Assembly: GCA_034111325.1 (NCBI GenBank)
Contig: JAWUXM010000015.1
Span: 1-22,183 of the forward strand
Length of the DNA stretch: 22,183 nucleotides
Direction of reading: 5' to 3'
From: JAWUXM01 sp034111325
GTDB lineage: Bacteria > Pseudomonadota > Alphaproteobacteria > Rickettsiales > JABIRX01
Numbering within the stretch: position 1 is the first letter of the stretch; each line of letters opens with the position of its first letter. This document shows positions 15,549 to 22,183 of this stretch, piece by piece. The notes under the pieces were generated by a model, which searched no databases, was not told the origin of the DNA, and worked only from the letters and a program-made list of their open reading frames with translations. Made by a program: the position numbers and the translations under genes.

Positions 15549-15922
15549 TTGTATAATTCATCAGGTGAGGTGACTGCTTTTTGATTAATAGTGATTTTAT
15601 CACTGTCAATTAAATTGAAAAAACATGTTTTGCGGCCTGTATGGCAAGCAACGCCTGTTTGTTCGATTTTTGCCAAAAGTGAATCAAGGTCACAATCAAG
15701 TAATAATTCTTTAACGATTTGAATTTGCCCAGAGCTCTCACCCTTCATCCATAATTTATCGCGTGAGCGTGAGAAATAATGCATTTTGCCAGTTTCCAAA
15801 GTCTTGGTAATTGCTTCTTTATTTGCCCAAGCTTGCATGAGTACTTCCCCAGTTTCTGCGGATTGAGCTATTACGGCGATGAGCCCGTGCGAGTCGAATT
15901 TTATTTTATTGAGAATCTCCAT
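15545..15922 (-). CDS. hisI: Phosphoribosyl-AMP cyclohydrolase
   Basis: A 125-residue enzyme for the third step of histidine synthesis, opening the purine ring of phosphoribosyl-AMP. The magnesium site is DCDLD (D76, D78, D80), and the zinc cysteines are C77, C93 and C100 in ACHTGRKTCF. WMKGESSGQ is the family's core motif. I chose the ATG at 15922; the frame stays open to a TTG at 15982, but the added 20 residues are hydrophobic and outside the family. GATAAGG abuts the ATG. No other his gene is in the window. HisI sits divergent from znuCB and is the first gene of a three-gene operon. HisI paralogues are known in zinc-regulated loci of other bacteria, so a zinc link is possible. Confidence 0.9.
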   Translation of the reverse strand: MEILNKIKFDSHGLIAVIAQSAETGEVLMQAWANKEAITKTLETGKMHYFSRSRDKLWMKGESSGQIQIVKELLLDCDLDSLLAKIEQTGVACHTGRKTCFFNLIDSDKITINQKAVTSPDELYK

Positions 15923-16033
15923 CCTTATCTTTATGTATGAAATAATTTTCAAAACAGTAACGAATAATAAAAATAGTAGCAATAAATAAATGGGAGGGGT
16001 AGTTTTGATCAGTTCAAAAATATTTTTTATATA

Positions 16034-16747
16034 ATGAAAACACTAATCTCAGCGCAGAAAATTTCCTATAAAATCTTCAATAATGAGATAATTAAAACAA
16101 CTGATTTTACGATTAATCAGGGTGAAATTATTAGCATAGTTGGGCCAAATGGTGGCGGGAAAACTTCTTTTGTAAAAATACTTATGGGTTTACTTGAGCC
16201 AAGCTCTGGCAAGGTAAAACGCAAGGAAAACCTCAAAGTTGGCTATATGCCACAATATTTCAAGCCAAGTAAGGCAATGCCTATTACGGTGCGTAAATTC
16301 CTTAGCCTATGGGTTGGCAAAGGTTTGAACAATTACGATGAGATCATAAAACTATTAAAGCTAGAAGCGGTTTTAGATAAACAGCTAACCGATCTTTCTG
16401 GCGGTTGGAATAGCAAGGTGAATTTTGCACGTGCTTTTTTATCACAGCCAGATTTAGTATTTTTAGATGAGCCAACGGCGAGTTTTGATATTATCGCTAA
16501 AAATGATTTTTATCATATTATTGGTTTGTTACAGAAAATGCTTAATTGCTCAATCGTGATCATCTCGCATGATTTAAGTTTAGTTATGGCAAAAACCAAA
16601 AAAGTTGTTTGTTTTAATAATCATATTTGTTGTGAAGGCAAACCAGAGAAAATCAGTAAACATCCATCGTTTGAAATGGTTTTTGGTAAGCAAGCCTTAG
16701 ATGAGATCGCTCTTTATTCACATTATCATACACATTCACATGGTTGA
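16034..16747 (+). CDS. znuC: Zinc ABC transporter ATP-binding protein
   Basis: A 237-residue ATPase of the ZnuABC zinc importer. Walker A is GPNGGGKT (37-44), the Q-loop is GYMPQ (70-74), Walker B is LVFLDE (141-146) and the switch histidine is H179 in SHDLSLVMAK. Similarity to E. coli ZnuC extends to the C-terminus, including NNHICCEGKPE and the closing histidine-rich YSHYHTHSHG. The signature reads LSGGWNSKV (121-129), where most ATPases have LSGGQ or LSGGE. It is a small departure worth noting. The start is the ATG at 16034 with no evident ribosome site. The stop overlaps the znuB start by 8 bases. Confidence 0.92.
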   Translation: MKTLISAQKISYKIFNNEIIKTTDFTINQGEIISIVGPNGGGKTSFVKILMGLLEPSSGKVKRKENLKVGYMPQYFKPSKAMPITVRKFLSLWVGKGLNNYDEIIKLLKLEAVLDKQLTDLSGGWNSKVNFARAFLSQPDLVFLDEPTASFDIIAKNDFYHIIGLLQKMLNCSIVIISHDLSLVMAKTKKVVCFNNHICCEGKPEKISKHPSFEMVFGKQALDEIALYSHYHTHSHG

Positions 16748-17537
16748 TATTTTGCTTTATCCAATAATTGCTGCAAGCGGCGTAGCGTTGATTACCTCTA
16801 TTGTCGGGCCTTTTATGCTTTGGCAGAGAATGGCATATTTTGGTGATTCGCTCGTACATAGCGCATTGTTAGGCGTCGCACTTTCATTGGTCTTGCAATT
16901 GGATATAACGATAGGGGTTATTCTTATCAGTGCCTTATTTGCACTATTCCTGACCTCTTTAGAGAAAACAAAATTATACTCCTCTGACACAATTTTAGGC
17001 ATTATCGCGCATAGTGCATTAGCGATTGGTTTGGTTGCGGTCTCGTTGGTAAAAGGCGATAATGATATAGAATTAGAACATCTGCTTTTAGGTGACGTTA
17101 TGGCAGTTTCAAAGCATGATATCATGATTATCTATGTAGGGCTGTTGATCGTTGCGCTTTTTGTGGTTTGTAATTGGCGTAAACTTTTGATGGTCGCTAT
17201 GGATAGGGATTTAGCGATGATAGCTGGGATAAAGCCTAATTTGATGAAATTTAAATTCATGTTATTAGTGGCGATTATTGTCGCTGTATCGATTAAAATC
17301 ACAGGGATTTTATTGATAACGGCTATGTTGATTATCCCTGCGGCAATTTCACGATTATTTACTTCTTCACCTTTGAGCATGGTTCTCCTCGCGATGATAA
17401 TTGCGCTGCTCTCAGTTTTTCCTGGAGTTTTTCTCACTCATAATTTGAACCTACCTTCTGGTGCGGCAATAGTTATTGTCCTTACTGGGTTTTTTATTCT
17501 CAGCCTTACTATTTCATTGTTTTTGAGAAGAAGGTAG
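16740..17537 (+). CDS. znuB: Zinc ABC transporter permease
   Basis: A 265-residue integral membrane permease that pairs with ZnuC. The N-terminal block GPFMLWQRMAYFGDSLVHSALLGVAL, split here over two helices, matches the ZnuB/MntB family, and DTILGIIAHSALAIGL and GDVMAVSKHDI are further conserved blocks. I count about eight hydrophobic segments. I chose the ATG at 16740, which overlaps the znuC stop; an upstream ATG in frame at 16701 would add 13 residues lying entirely inside znuC. ZnuA, the usual periplasmic partner, is not in the window. A small hairpin (AAGGT/ACCTT) at the stop is too weak to call a terminator. Confidence 0.93.
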   Translation: MVDILLYPIIAASGVALITSIVGPFMLWQRMAYFGDSLVHSALLGVALSLVLQLDITIGVILISALFALFLTSLEKTKLYSSDTILGIIAHSALAIGLVAVSLVKGDNDIELEHLLLGDVMAVSKHDIMIIYVGLLIVALFVVCNWRKLLMVAMDRDLAMIAGIKPNLMKFKFMLLVAIIVAVSIKITGILLITAMLIIPAAISRLFTSSPLSMVLLAMIIALLSVFPGVFLTHNLNLPSGAAIVIVLTGFFILSLTISLFLRRR

Positions 17538-17580
17538 AACCTTTATGTTATATGCTAACCTTTAATTCCTTCTCTTTCTG

Positions 17581-17693
17581 CGTCACTCCCTGAATTCTGA
17601 AAGAATTCTAGGGGAGCCTAGTGGGCAAGGAACAAAGTGATTGCATGTGGTTACTGGATCGCCCTAGAATTCATTCTGAATTCAGGCGATGAC
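17581..17693. repeat. Palindromic element A (full copy, upstream of trcR)
   Basis: Ends GTCACTCCCTGAATTC (17582-17597) and GAATTCAGGCGATGAC (17678-17693) are imperfect inverted repeats. Each end also folds on itself through two GAATTC-type arms (CTCCCTGAATTC with GAATTCTAGGGGAG; CCTAGAATTC with GAATTCAGG). The middle (about 17617-17660) is unpaired. Related copies lie at 18828, 21717 and 22063. Confidence 0.75.
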
Positions 17694-17763
17694 AAAGGGA
17701 AGTGTGGTTTTCTTATCTATTCCAAATTATTTAACTTCTGCAAGTATGACGCTATCTTAGTGA

Positions 17764-17793
17764 TTGACAATTGGACTGATTATCCTCTATGTT
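17764..17793 (+). promoter_or_regulatory. Putative sigma70-type promoter for trcR
   Basis: A perfect TTGACA (17764-17769) and TATGTT (17788-17793) are 18 bases apart. Transcription would begin about 25 bases before the ATG at 17826, which supports that start over the upstream GTG at 17637. Confidence 0.5.
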
Positions 17794-17825
17794 CGGTTTT
17801 TAAAATCACAAATACGGTAGACGAA

Positions 17826-18374
17826 ATGGCACAACCTTTAATGCCTTTGGCAACAGCAATATGGTTAATTGATAACACAGCATTAACTTTTGAGCAAATT
17901 GCAGAATTTTGCAGCCTGCATTCCCTAGAAGTTAGCGGGATAGCTGATGGCGAGATCGCCACTCATATGAAAGCACACGACCCTATTCTTTCTGGTGAGC
18001 TGACTAAAGAGGAGATTGAACGGTGTGAGCAAGATAAAGATGCTAAATTAGAAATTTCTGTCCATGAAAAATATGCGGTAGTTTCCAAGAAAAAGCGTAA
18101 AGGCAAATATATCCCAATTGCCAAAAGGCGTGATAAGCCAGATGCAATTTCATGGATTGTAAAAAATCACCCTGAAATTCCTGACTATAAAATTGTTAAA
18201 TTAATCGGTACTACGAAAAACACGATTGAAATGATTCGTAAGCGTACTCATTCTAACATTCAGGAAATTACTCCGAAAGATCCTGTAATCCTTGGTCTTT
18301 GTAAGCAAGCAGAGCTTGATCTAGCGATTGAGACTTCTGTTGCTAAAGTCAAAGCAGAATCAGTTAAAGCCTAG
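17826..18374 (+). CDS. trcR: TrcR-type transcriptional regulator (DUF1013 family)
   Basis: A 182-residue protein of the DUF1013 family, found in Alphaproteobacteria and annotated as a cell-cycle regulator. The typical start MAQPLMPLATAIWLIDNTAL leads into a helix-turn-helix-like TFEQIAEFCSLHSLEVSGI (21-39). ADGEI and the DPILSGELTKEEIERCE block follow. A second helix-turn-helix-like segment, DYKIVKLIGTTKNTIEMIRK, lies in the C-terminal half. I chose the ATG at 17826, which matches the family and follows a good promoter. The frame is open upstream to 17637, but those 63 codons cross palindromic element A. Its stop shares a CTAG with the convergent queD stop. The gene name follows common annotation; the role is family knowledge. 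Confidence 0.85.
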   Translation: MAQPLMPLATAIWLIDNTALTFEQIAEFCSLHSLEVSGIADGEIATHMKAHDPILSGELTKEEIERCEQDKDAKLEISVHEKYAVVSKKKRKGKYIPIAKRRDKPDAISWIVKNHPEIPDYKIVKLIGTTKNTIEMIRKRTHSNIQEITPKDPVILGLCKQAELDLAIETSVAKVKAESVKA

Positions 18375-18796
18375 CTTTTAACCACTTCGGCGTAGCAATT
18401 TTCTGTTTCATGTAGGCGTATTTTAACGCATTTAACATCTTCATCAGCGAATAGGTTTGGGCAGACTTCTTCTAAAAGATATTTCGCCATATTTTCCGCC
18501 GAGGCGTTATAAGGCAAATAATAGACTTGCTGATTGAGAATTTTGGCAATTGATTCGCCTAGTTCTTTATCGTCTTTATGAAGAATTGTATTGTGGTCCC
18601 AATTAGCGTCTATCCAGCCTTTGAGTTTTTCCTTAATTACGCTAAAATCAATAACTCGTCCTAATTCATCAAGCTCTTTAGCGCTAAAACTTGCTTCTGC
18701 AATATAGCGGTGACCATGTAAATTATGACATTTACTTTCATGATTCATTATTCGATGCGCCGCATCAAAACTTATTTTCCTTGTACAGCTAATCAT
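18371..18796 (-). CDS. queD: 6-carboxy-5,6,7,8-tetrahydropterin synthase (QueD/PTPS family)
   Basis: A 141-residue zinc enzyme of the 6-pyruvoyl-tetrahydropterin synthase family, which in bacteria usually makes carboxytetrahydropterin for the queuosine tRNA base. Zinc ligands are H14 (in FDAAHR), H27 and H29 (LHGH), with the catalytic C23 in the C-x3-HGH arrangement. WDHNTIL, NASAENMA and HETENCYAEV are the remaining family blocks. I chose the ATG at 18796; a longer frame starting at a TTG (18871) runs into palindromic element A. The gene is convergent with trcR, and the two TAG stops overlap within a CTAG. Other queuosine genes are not visible here. Confidence 0.9.
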   Translation of the reverse strand: MISCTRKISFDAAHRIMNHESKCHNLHGHRYIAEASFSAKELDELGRVIDFSVIKEKLKGWIDANWDHNTILHKDDKELGESIAKILNQQVYYLPYNASAENMAKYLLEEVCPNLFADEDVKCVKIRLHETENCYAEVVKS

Positions 18797-18827
18797 TTTA
18801 TTTTTTTGTTGGTTAATATTTCTTTTT

Positions 18828-18923
18828 GTCACTCCCTGAATCCGTAGGATTCTAGGGGAGTCTAGGAGCAAAGAGTAAGCTATTAATTATAGCTCTTGGA
18901 TTGCAAGCGATTCAGGCAATAAC
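18828..18923. repeat. Palindromic element A (copy between queD and clpB)
   Basis: GTCACTCCCTGAATCC/GGATTCTAGGGGAG at the left end is the element's hairpin with AATCC/GGATT in the arms. The right end, AAGCGATTCAGGCAATAAC, is a shortened form that lacks about 13 bases of its hairpin. The middle reads TCTAGGAGCAAAGAGTAA, matching the complement of the copies at 21717 and 22063. Confidence 0.7.
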
Positions 18924-18965
18924 AAGAAAAGCACAATTGATACAAAATCTTACTGTTTTTCTCTC

Positions 18966-18995
18966 TTGAATTAATTATTTTCAGAATTATATATT
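18966..18995 (+). promoter_or_regulatory. Putative promoter for clpB, heat-shock-like -35
   Basis: TTGAAT (18966-18971) within CTTGAA and TATATT (18990-18995) are 18 bases apart, about 35 bases before the clpB ATG. CTTGAA is the -35 form recognised by RpoH-type sigma factors, and clpB is often under that control. The -10 is AT-rich and more like sigma70, so I keep both readings open. Confidence 0.45.
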
Positions 18996-19028
18996 AAGCA
19001 TTCATTTAACACCATAAAAAATATAGCC

Positions 19029-21605
19029 ATGGATTTAGCAAAATATACGGAAAAAGTTAGGGAAATTATCAATCATTCACAAACTGCAGCAGTACGTGCG
19101 AATCAGCAGCAATATACGCCATTTCATGTTTTAGCCGCTATGTTAGCTGATGAAGATGGGCTAACTGCAAGGCTGATTATTTTAGCAAATGGTGATGTGG
19201 CGCTAGTTAGGGAGCTACTTAATAAAGAACTGAAAAAAATCCCTACGGTTGAAGGTTCTGGCTCAGGGCAAATTTACATGGCGGGCGAAACCAACAAGGT
19301 TTTTGCCAAATCTGAAGATATTGCTAAAAAATCTGGTGATAGTTTTGTAACGATTGAAAGGCTGTTACAAGCCATGTTGAGTGATAAGGCTTTTGATATT
19401 GCGAAATTACTTGCGCAAGCAGGTCTGCATGAAAACAAACTCAATGATGCAATTAGTGAGATGCGCAAAGGTAAAGTGGCGGATTCTGAAAATGCGGAGA
19501 GCAAATATGATGCGCTCAATAAATATGCACGTGACCTTACCCAAGCGGCGCGTGATGGTAAGATTGACCCTGTAGTTGGGCGTGATGAAGAAATCCGCCG
19601 GACGATTCAGGTTCTCTCACGCCGCACAAAAAACAACCCTGTTTTAATTGGCGAACCCGGAGTTGGTAAAACAGCGATTATAGAAGGGTTAGCGCAACGT
19701 ATTGCTAATGGCGATGTGCCAGAAACCTTGAAAAAACAAAGACTGATGGTTCTTGATCTTGGCGCTTTGATTGCAGGCGCAAAATTCCGTGGTGAATTTG
19801 AAGAGCGCCTCAAAGCGGTTTTATCTGAAATTGAAGAATCAGGGCATGAAATAATTTTATTCATTGATGAATTGCACACATTAGTTGGCGCTGGTGCTGC
19901 GGAAGGCTCTATGGATGCTTCAAACTTGCTAAAACCTGCTTTAGCACGTGGTTTGCTCCATTGCGTTGGCGCAACGACATTGGATGAATATCGTAAATAT
20001 ATCGAGAAAGACGCAGCCTTAGCGCGGCGTTTTCAGGCGGTTTATGTTTCAGAGCCAAGCGTACAGGAGACTATGACTATTTTACGTGGAATTAAGGAAA
20101 AATACGAAGTGCATCATGGTTTGACGATTTCTGATGGGGCAATCGTTGCAGCCGCAACTTTGTCAGATCGCTACATTACAGATCGTTTCTTGCCAGATAA
20201 AGCGATTGATCTCGTTGATGAAGCGGCGAGCCGTTTACGCATGGAGATTGATAGTAAACCAGAGGAAATTGATGAATTAGATCGCAAAGTGATTCAATTA
20301 AAAATCGAAGCAGAGTCGCTCAAAAAGGAAAAAGACCAAGCCTCAAAAGATCGTTTGCACAAGATCGAGGAAGAAATCAAAATCATGGATGATAAATTGG
20401 GCGAGCTCAATTCAAAATGGCAGGCTGAAAAAATGAAGCTTGATAAGGCCAAAAACCTTAAATCTGAACTCGAAAAGGCAAAATACGCAATGGAAGTTGC
20501 GCAGCGTGAGGGTGATTTAGCTAAGGCTGGGGAGCTTGCTTATGGCACTATTCCGCAATTAGAGAAGGAGATCAAAAATGCTGAAGTGGTAGAAAATGGT
20601 GGTTTTGTAAAAGAATCAATCACCAGTGAAGATATTGCGGCGATAGTAGCAAGGATCACAGGCGTGCCGATTGAGCGCATGTTAGAGGGTGAAAAGCAGA
20701 AATTCATCGAAATGGAGAAGAATCTCGCTAACAGAGTTATCGGGCAGGAAGACGCAGTGCGAGCGGTGAGCAACGCTGTGCGGCGCTCTAAGGCAGGGCT
20801 CAATGAACGCAATCGTCCGCTTGGCTCTTTTCTGTTTTTAGGACCAACAGGAGTTGGTAAAACAGAGCTCAGTAAGGCTTTGGCAGAGTTTATTTTTGAT
20901 GATGATTCGGCAATGTTACGCATTGATATGTCTGAATATATGGAAAAACACGCAGTTTCTCGTTTGGTTGGTGCGCCTCCGGGATATGTTGGCTATGACC
21001 AAGGCGGAGCTTTGACTGAGGCTGTACGCCGCCGTCCTTACCAAGTCATTTTATTTGACGAAGTGGAAAAGGCACATCCAGATGTGTTTAACATTATGTT
21101 ACAATTGCTCGATGAAGGACGTTTGACGGACGGGCAGGGTAGAGTTGTTGATTTCTCCAACACAATGATAATCCTTACTTCTAACCTTGGTGCAGAGGCG
21201 CTCAGTGATTTGCCCGATGAGGCAGATACATCAGAAGCTTTTGATAAAATCATGGAGCAAGTACGTTTGTTTTTCCGTCCTGAATTTATCAATCGTTTGG
21301 ATGAGATAATTTTATTCCATAAATTGCGTATTCAACATATGGCGGCGATTATTGATATTCAAATTGCACGTTTGAATAAGCGTTTGGCGGATCGCAATAT
21401 TAGCGTTGAGTTGGATAAAAAAGCACATGAATATTTTGCCCGTGAAGGTTATGATGCAAAATTCGGCGCAAGACCTCTTCAGCGCGTGATTCAGCGTCAA
21501 TTGCAAGATAGCCTCGCCTCTATGCTTTTAGAGGGCGAAGTCAAAGAAGGCAATGTCGTGCATGTCTCCGAGAAGGGCAATGAACTGGTTTTTGTGGTTA
21601 AGTAA
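19029..21605 (+). CDS. clpB: ATP-dependent chaperone ClpB (disaggregase)
   Basis: An 858-residue Hsp100 chaperone that, with DnaK, pulls proteins out of aggregates. The N-terminal domain (about 1-150) begins with the QTAAVRANQQQYTPFHVLAAML Clp-N repeat. The first ATPase has Walker A GEPGVGKT (208-215) and Walker B ILFIDELH. The coiled-coil middle domain (about 405-525), rich in Lys and Glu, separates it from the second ATPase with Walker A GPTGVGKT (605-612) and VILFDEVEKAHPDV. The presence of the long middle domain distinguishes ClpB from ClpA/ClpC. Length is normal. It is a single-gene unit bounded by palindromic elements on both sides. Confidence 0.97.
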   Translation: MDLAKYTEKVREIINHSQTAAVRANQQQYTPFHVLAAMLADEDGLTARLIILANGDVALVRELLNKELKKIPTVEGSGSGQIYMAGETNKVFAKSEDIAKKSGDSFVTIERLLQAMLSDKAFDIAKLLAQAGLHENKLNDAISEMRKGKVADSENAESKYDALNKYARDLTQAARDGKIDPVVGRDEEIRRTIQVLSRRTKNNPVLIGEPGVGKTAIIEGLAQRIANGDVPETLKKQRLMVLDLGALIAGAKFRGEFEERLKAVLSEIEESGHEIILFIDELHTLVGAGAAEGSMDASNLLKPALARGLLHCVGATTLDEYRKYIEKDAALARRFQAVYVSEPSVQETMTILRGIKEKYEVHHGLTISDGAIVAAATLSDRYITDRFLPDKAIDLVDEAASRLRMEIDSKPEEIDELDRKVIQLKIEAESLKKEKDQASKDRLHKIEEEIKIMDDKLGELNSKWQAEKMKLDKAKNLKSELEKAKYAMEVAQREGDLAKAGELAYGTIPQLEKEIKNAEVVENGGFVKESITSEDIAAIVARITGVPIERMLEGEKQKFIEMEKNLANRVIGQEDAVRAVSNAVRRSKAGLNERNRPLGSFLFLGPTGVGKTELSKALAEFIFDDDSAMLRIDMSEYMEKHAVSRLVGAPPGYVGYDQGGALTEAVRRRPYQVILFDEVEKAHPDVFNIMLQLLDEGRLTDGQGRVVDFSNTMIILTSNLGAEALSDLPDEADTSEAFDKIMEQVRLFFRPEFINRLDEIILFHKLRIQHMAAIIDIQIARLNKRLADRNISVELDKKAHEYFAREGYDAKFGARPLQRVIQRQLQDSLASMLLEGEVKEGNVVHVSEKGNELVFVVK

Positions 21606-21609
21606 TTTA

Positions 21610-21831
21610 TCTGCCCGAAGAGTAAGAAACGCCCTCCACGTCATTGCCTGACAATGCAGCGAAGCTGCTTTGGATGGAGTGTTAGCGACACCCACAGGGA
21701 GAAGAAACACCCTTCACGTCATAGCCTGAATCGCTTGCGATTCTAGGGCTATCCATGAGCTACAAACAATTATTACGCTTTTTGTTCCTAGACTCCCCTA
21801 GAATTCCTGTGGAATTCAGGGAGTGACGCGG
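21610..21831. repeat. Repeat block, copy 1 (module B plus element A)
   Basis: The block recurs at 21951-22171 with an offset of 340-341 bases and few differences. Its first half (module B, about 21610-21710) includes GCAGC/GCTGC and the line ending GGAGAAGAAACACC. Its second half is the best copy of element A (21717-21828), with ends CGTCA and TGACG, hairpins AATCGC/GCGATT at the left and GAATTC/GAATTC at the right. It lies in the 578-base gene-free stretch after clpB, in which I see no gene. Confidence 0.85.
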
Positions 21832-21832
21832 A

Positions 21833-21950
21833 GAGTGCGAGCAACCCTTCGTCATCCTGTCCCCTCGTCATTCCCGCGCAGGCGGGACTCCATGAGCAAA
21901 AGGGCGGGATCTATCCCACATTCGTCACTCTGTCCCCTCGTCATTCCTAA
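21833..21950. repeat. Spacer between the two repeat blocks, with CGTCATTCC-type motifs
   Basis: This 118-base spacer includes CGTCATTCCCGCGCAGGCGGG, a palindrome (CCCGC/GCGGG) of a type widespread in proteobacterial genomes, and CCACATTCGTCAC, which matches the end of the element at 14085. CGTCAT(C/T)C recurs three times. It is clearly richer in G and C than the neighbouring genes. Confidence 0.55.
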
Positions 21951-22171
21951 TCTGCTCGAAGAGTAAGAAACACCCTCCGCGTCATAGCCTGACAATGCAG
22001 CGAAGCTGCTTTGGATGGAGTGTTAGCGACACCCACAGGGAGAAGAAACACCTTAGTGTTTCTGAATCAATCGCTTGCGATTCTAGGGCTATCCATGAGC
22101 TACAAACAATTATTACGCTTTTTGCTCCTAGACTCCCCTAGAATTCCTGTGGAATTCAGGGAGTGACACGG
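21951..22171. repeat. Repeat block, copy 2 (module B plus element A)
   Basis: This is the second copy of the block at 21610-21831. The main difference is at the junction: copy 1 has CTTCACGTCATAGCCTGAA, copy 2 has TTAGTGTTTCTGAATCAA, which makes a new perfect hairpin GAAACAC/GTGTTTC (22045-22051, 22056-22062). The element A part is about 22063-22167. The window ends 12 bases later. Confidence 0.85.
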
Positions 22172-22183
22172 AGACTAAGGCTA

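Noticed and set aside
15923..15982. N-terminal extension of hisI from a TTG start
   Set aside because: The 20 added residues are a hydrophobic run outside the family; the ATG at 15922 gives a normal-length enzyme.
15923..16033. Zur-type zinc operator between hisI and znuC
   Set aside because: Only weak partial palindromes (TGAAA/TTTCA, TTTTG/CAAAA) are present; none matches a Zur box well enough to call.
16005..16035. TTGATC ... TATAAT as a znuC promoter
   Set aside because: The TATAAT at 16030-16035 overlaps the ATG, so transcripts would begin inside the gene, after its conserved start.
16701..16739. Upstream ATG start for znuB
   Set aside because: It adds 13 residues read from the znuC histidine-tail codons in another frame; the ATG at 16740 matches ZnuB starts.
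21610..22183. CRISPR array
   Set aside because: The repeats are about 222 bp, only two copies, with one spacer-like gap and internal palindromes; no short regular repeat-spacer pattern and no cas gene.
1..22183. tRNA or rRNA genes
   Set aside because: I saw no T-loop GGTTCRA-type sequence with matching acceptor stems in any gap, and no rRNA-like stretch.

Overview
The window looks like a piece of the chromosome of an AT-rich alphaproteobacterium, plausibly a Rickettsiales-like or other host-associated lineage. The evidence is low GC by eye, an alphaproteobacterial regulator of the DUF1013/TrcR family, neighbour pairs common in this class (coaE with dnaQ, truB-rpsO-pnp, leuS with an LptE-type lipoprotein), and intergenic gaps filled with modular palindromic repeats. 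No rRNA, tRNA, phage, transposase or CRISPR array is visible. I cannot name the genus from sequence alone.

Layout. (1) Positions 1-163, minus strand: the start of a HigA-type antitoxin gene that runs off the left edge, preceded by what looks like only the last codons of a HigB toxin gene. (2) 302-5099, plus strand: an FMN-dependent nitronate monooxygenase-like oxidoreductase with an added four-cysteine motif, then acetyl-CoA synthetase (acs), dephospho-CoA kinase (coaE) and the DNA polymerase III epsilon subunit (dnaQ). (3) 5109-5852, minus: a lone type IV pilin-like protein. (4) 6001-9522, plus: truB, rpsO (with a clear terminator) and pnp. (5) 9544-9638: a long palindrome. (6) 9789-13967, plus: gcvT, leuS and lptE, tightly packed. 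(7) 13968-14279: no gene, only repeats. (8) 14280-15922, minus: hisI, a ModA-like periplasmic binding protein and a small membrane protein, one tight operon. (9) 16034-17537, plus: znuC and znuB, divergent from hisI. (10) 17826-18796: a TrcR-type regulator and queD, convergent and overlapping in their stop codons. (11) 19029-21605: clpB. (12) 21606-22183: no gene, but two copies of a repeat block of about 222 bp.

How the genes fit together. Acs and CoaE sit side by side, linking CoA synthesis with acetyl-CoA formation. TruB, S15 and PNPase form the common translation and RNA-decay cluster. ZnuC and ZnuB are the ATPase and permease of a zinc importer, yet no ZnuA is present here. Facing them is an operon for a zinc enzyme (HisI, with no other histidine gene in the window), a periplasmic binding protein whose predicted ligand loop departs from molybdate-binding ModA, and an unknown membrane protein. 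This divergent block is the most interesting functional arrangement in the window. The second theme is the repeats: at least three families of intergenic palindromes, several with conserved outer ends and a variable hairpin inside. Two copies lie directly upstream of trcR and queD in frames that stay open, so those two starts are easily called too long.
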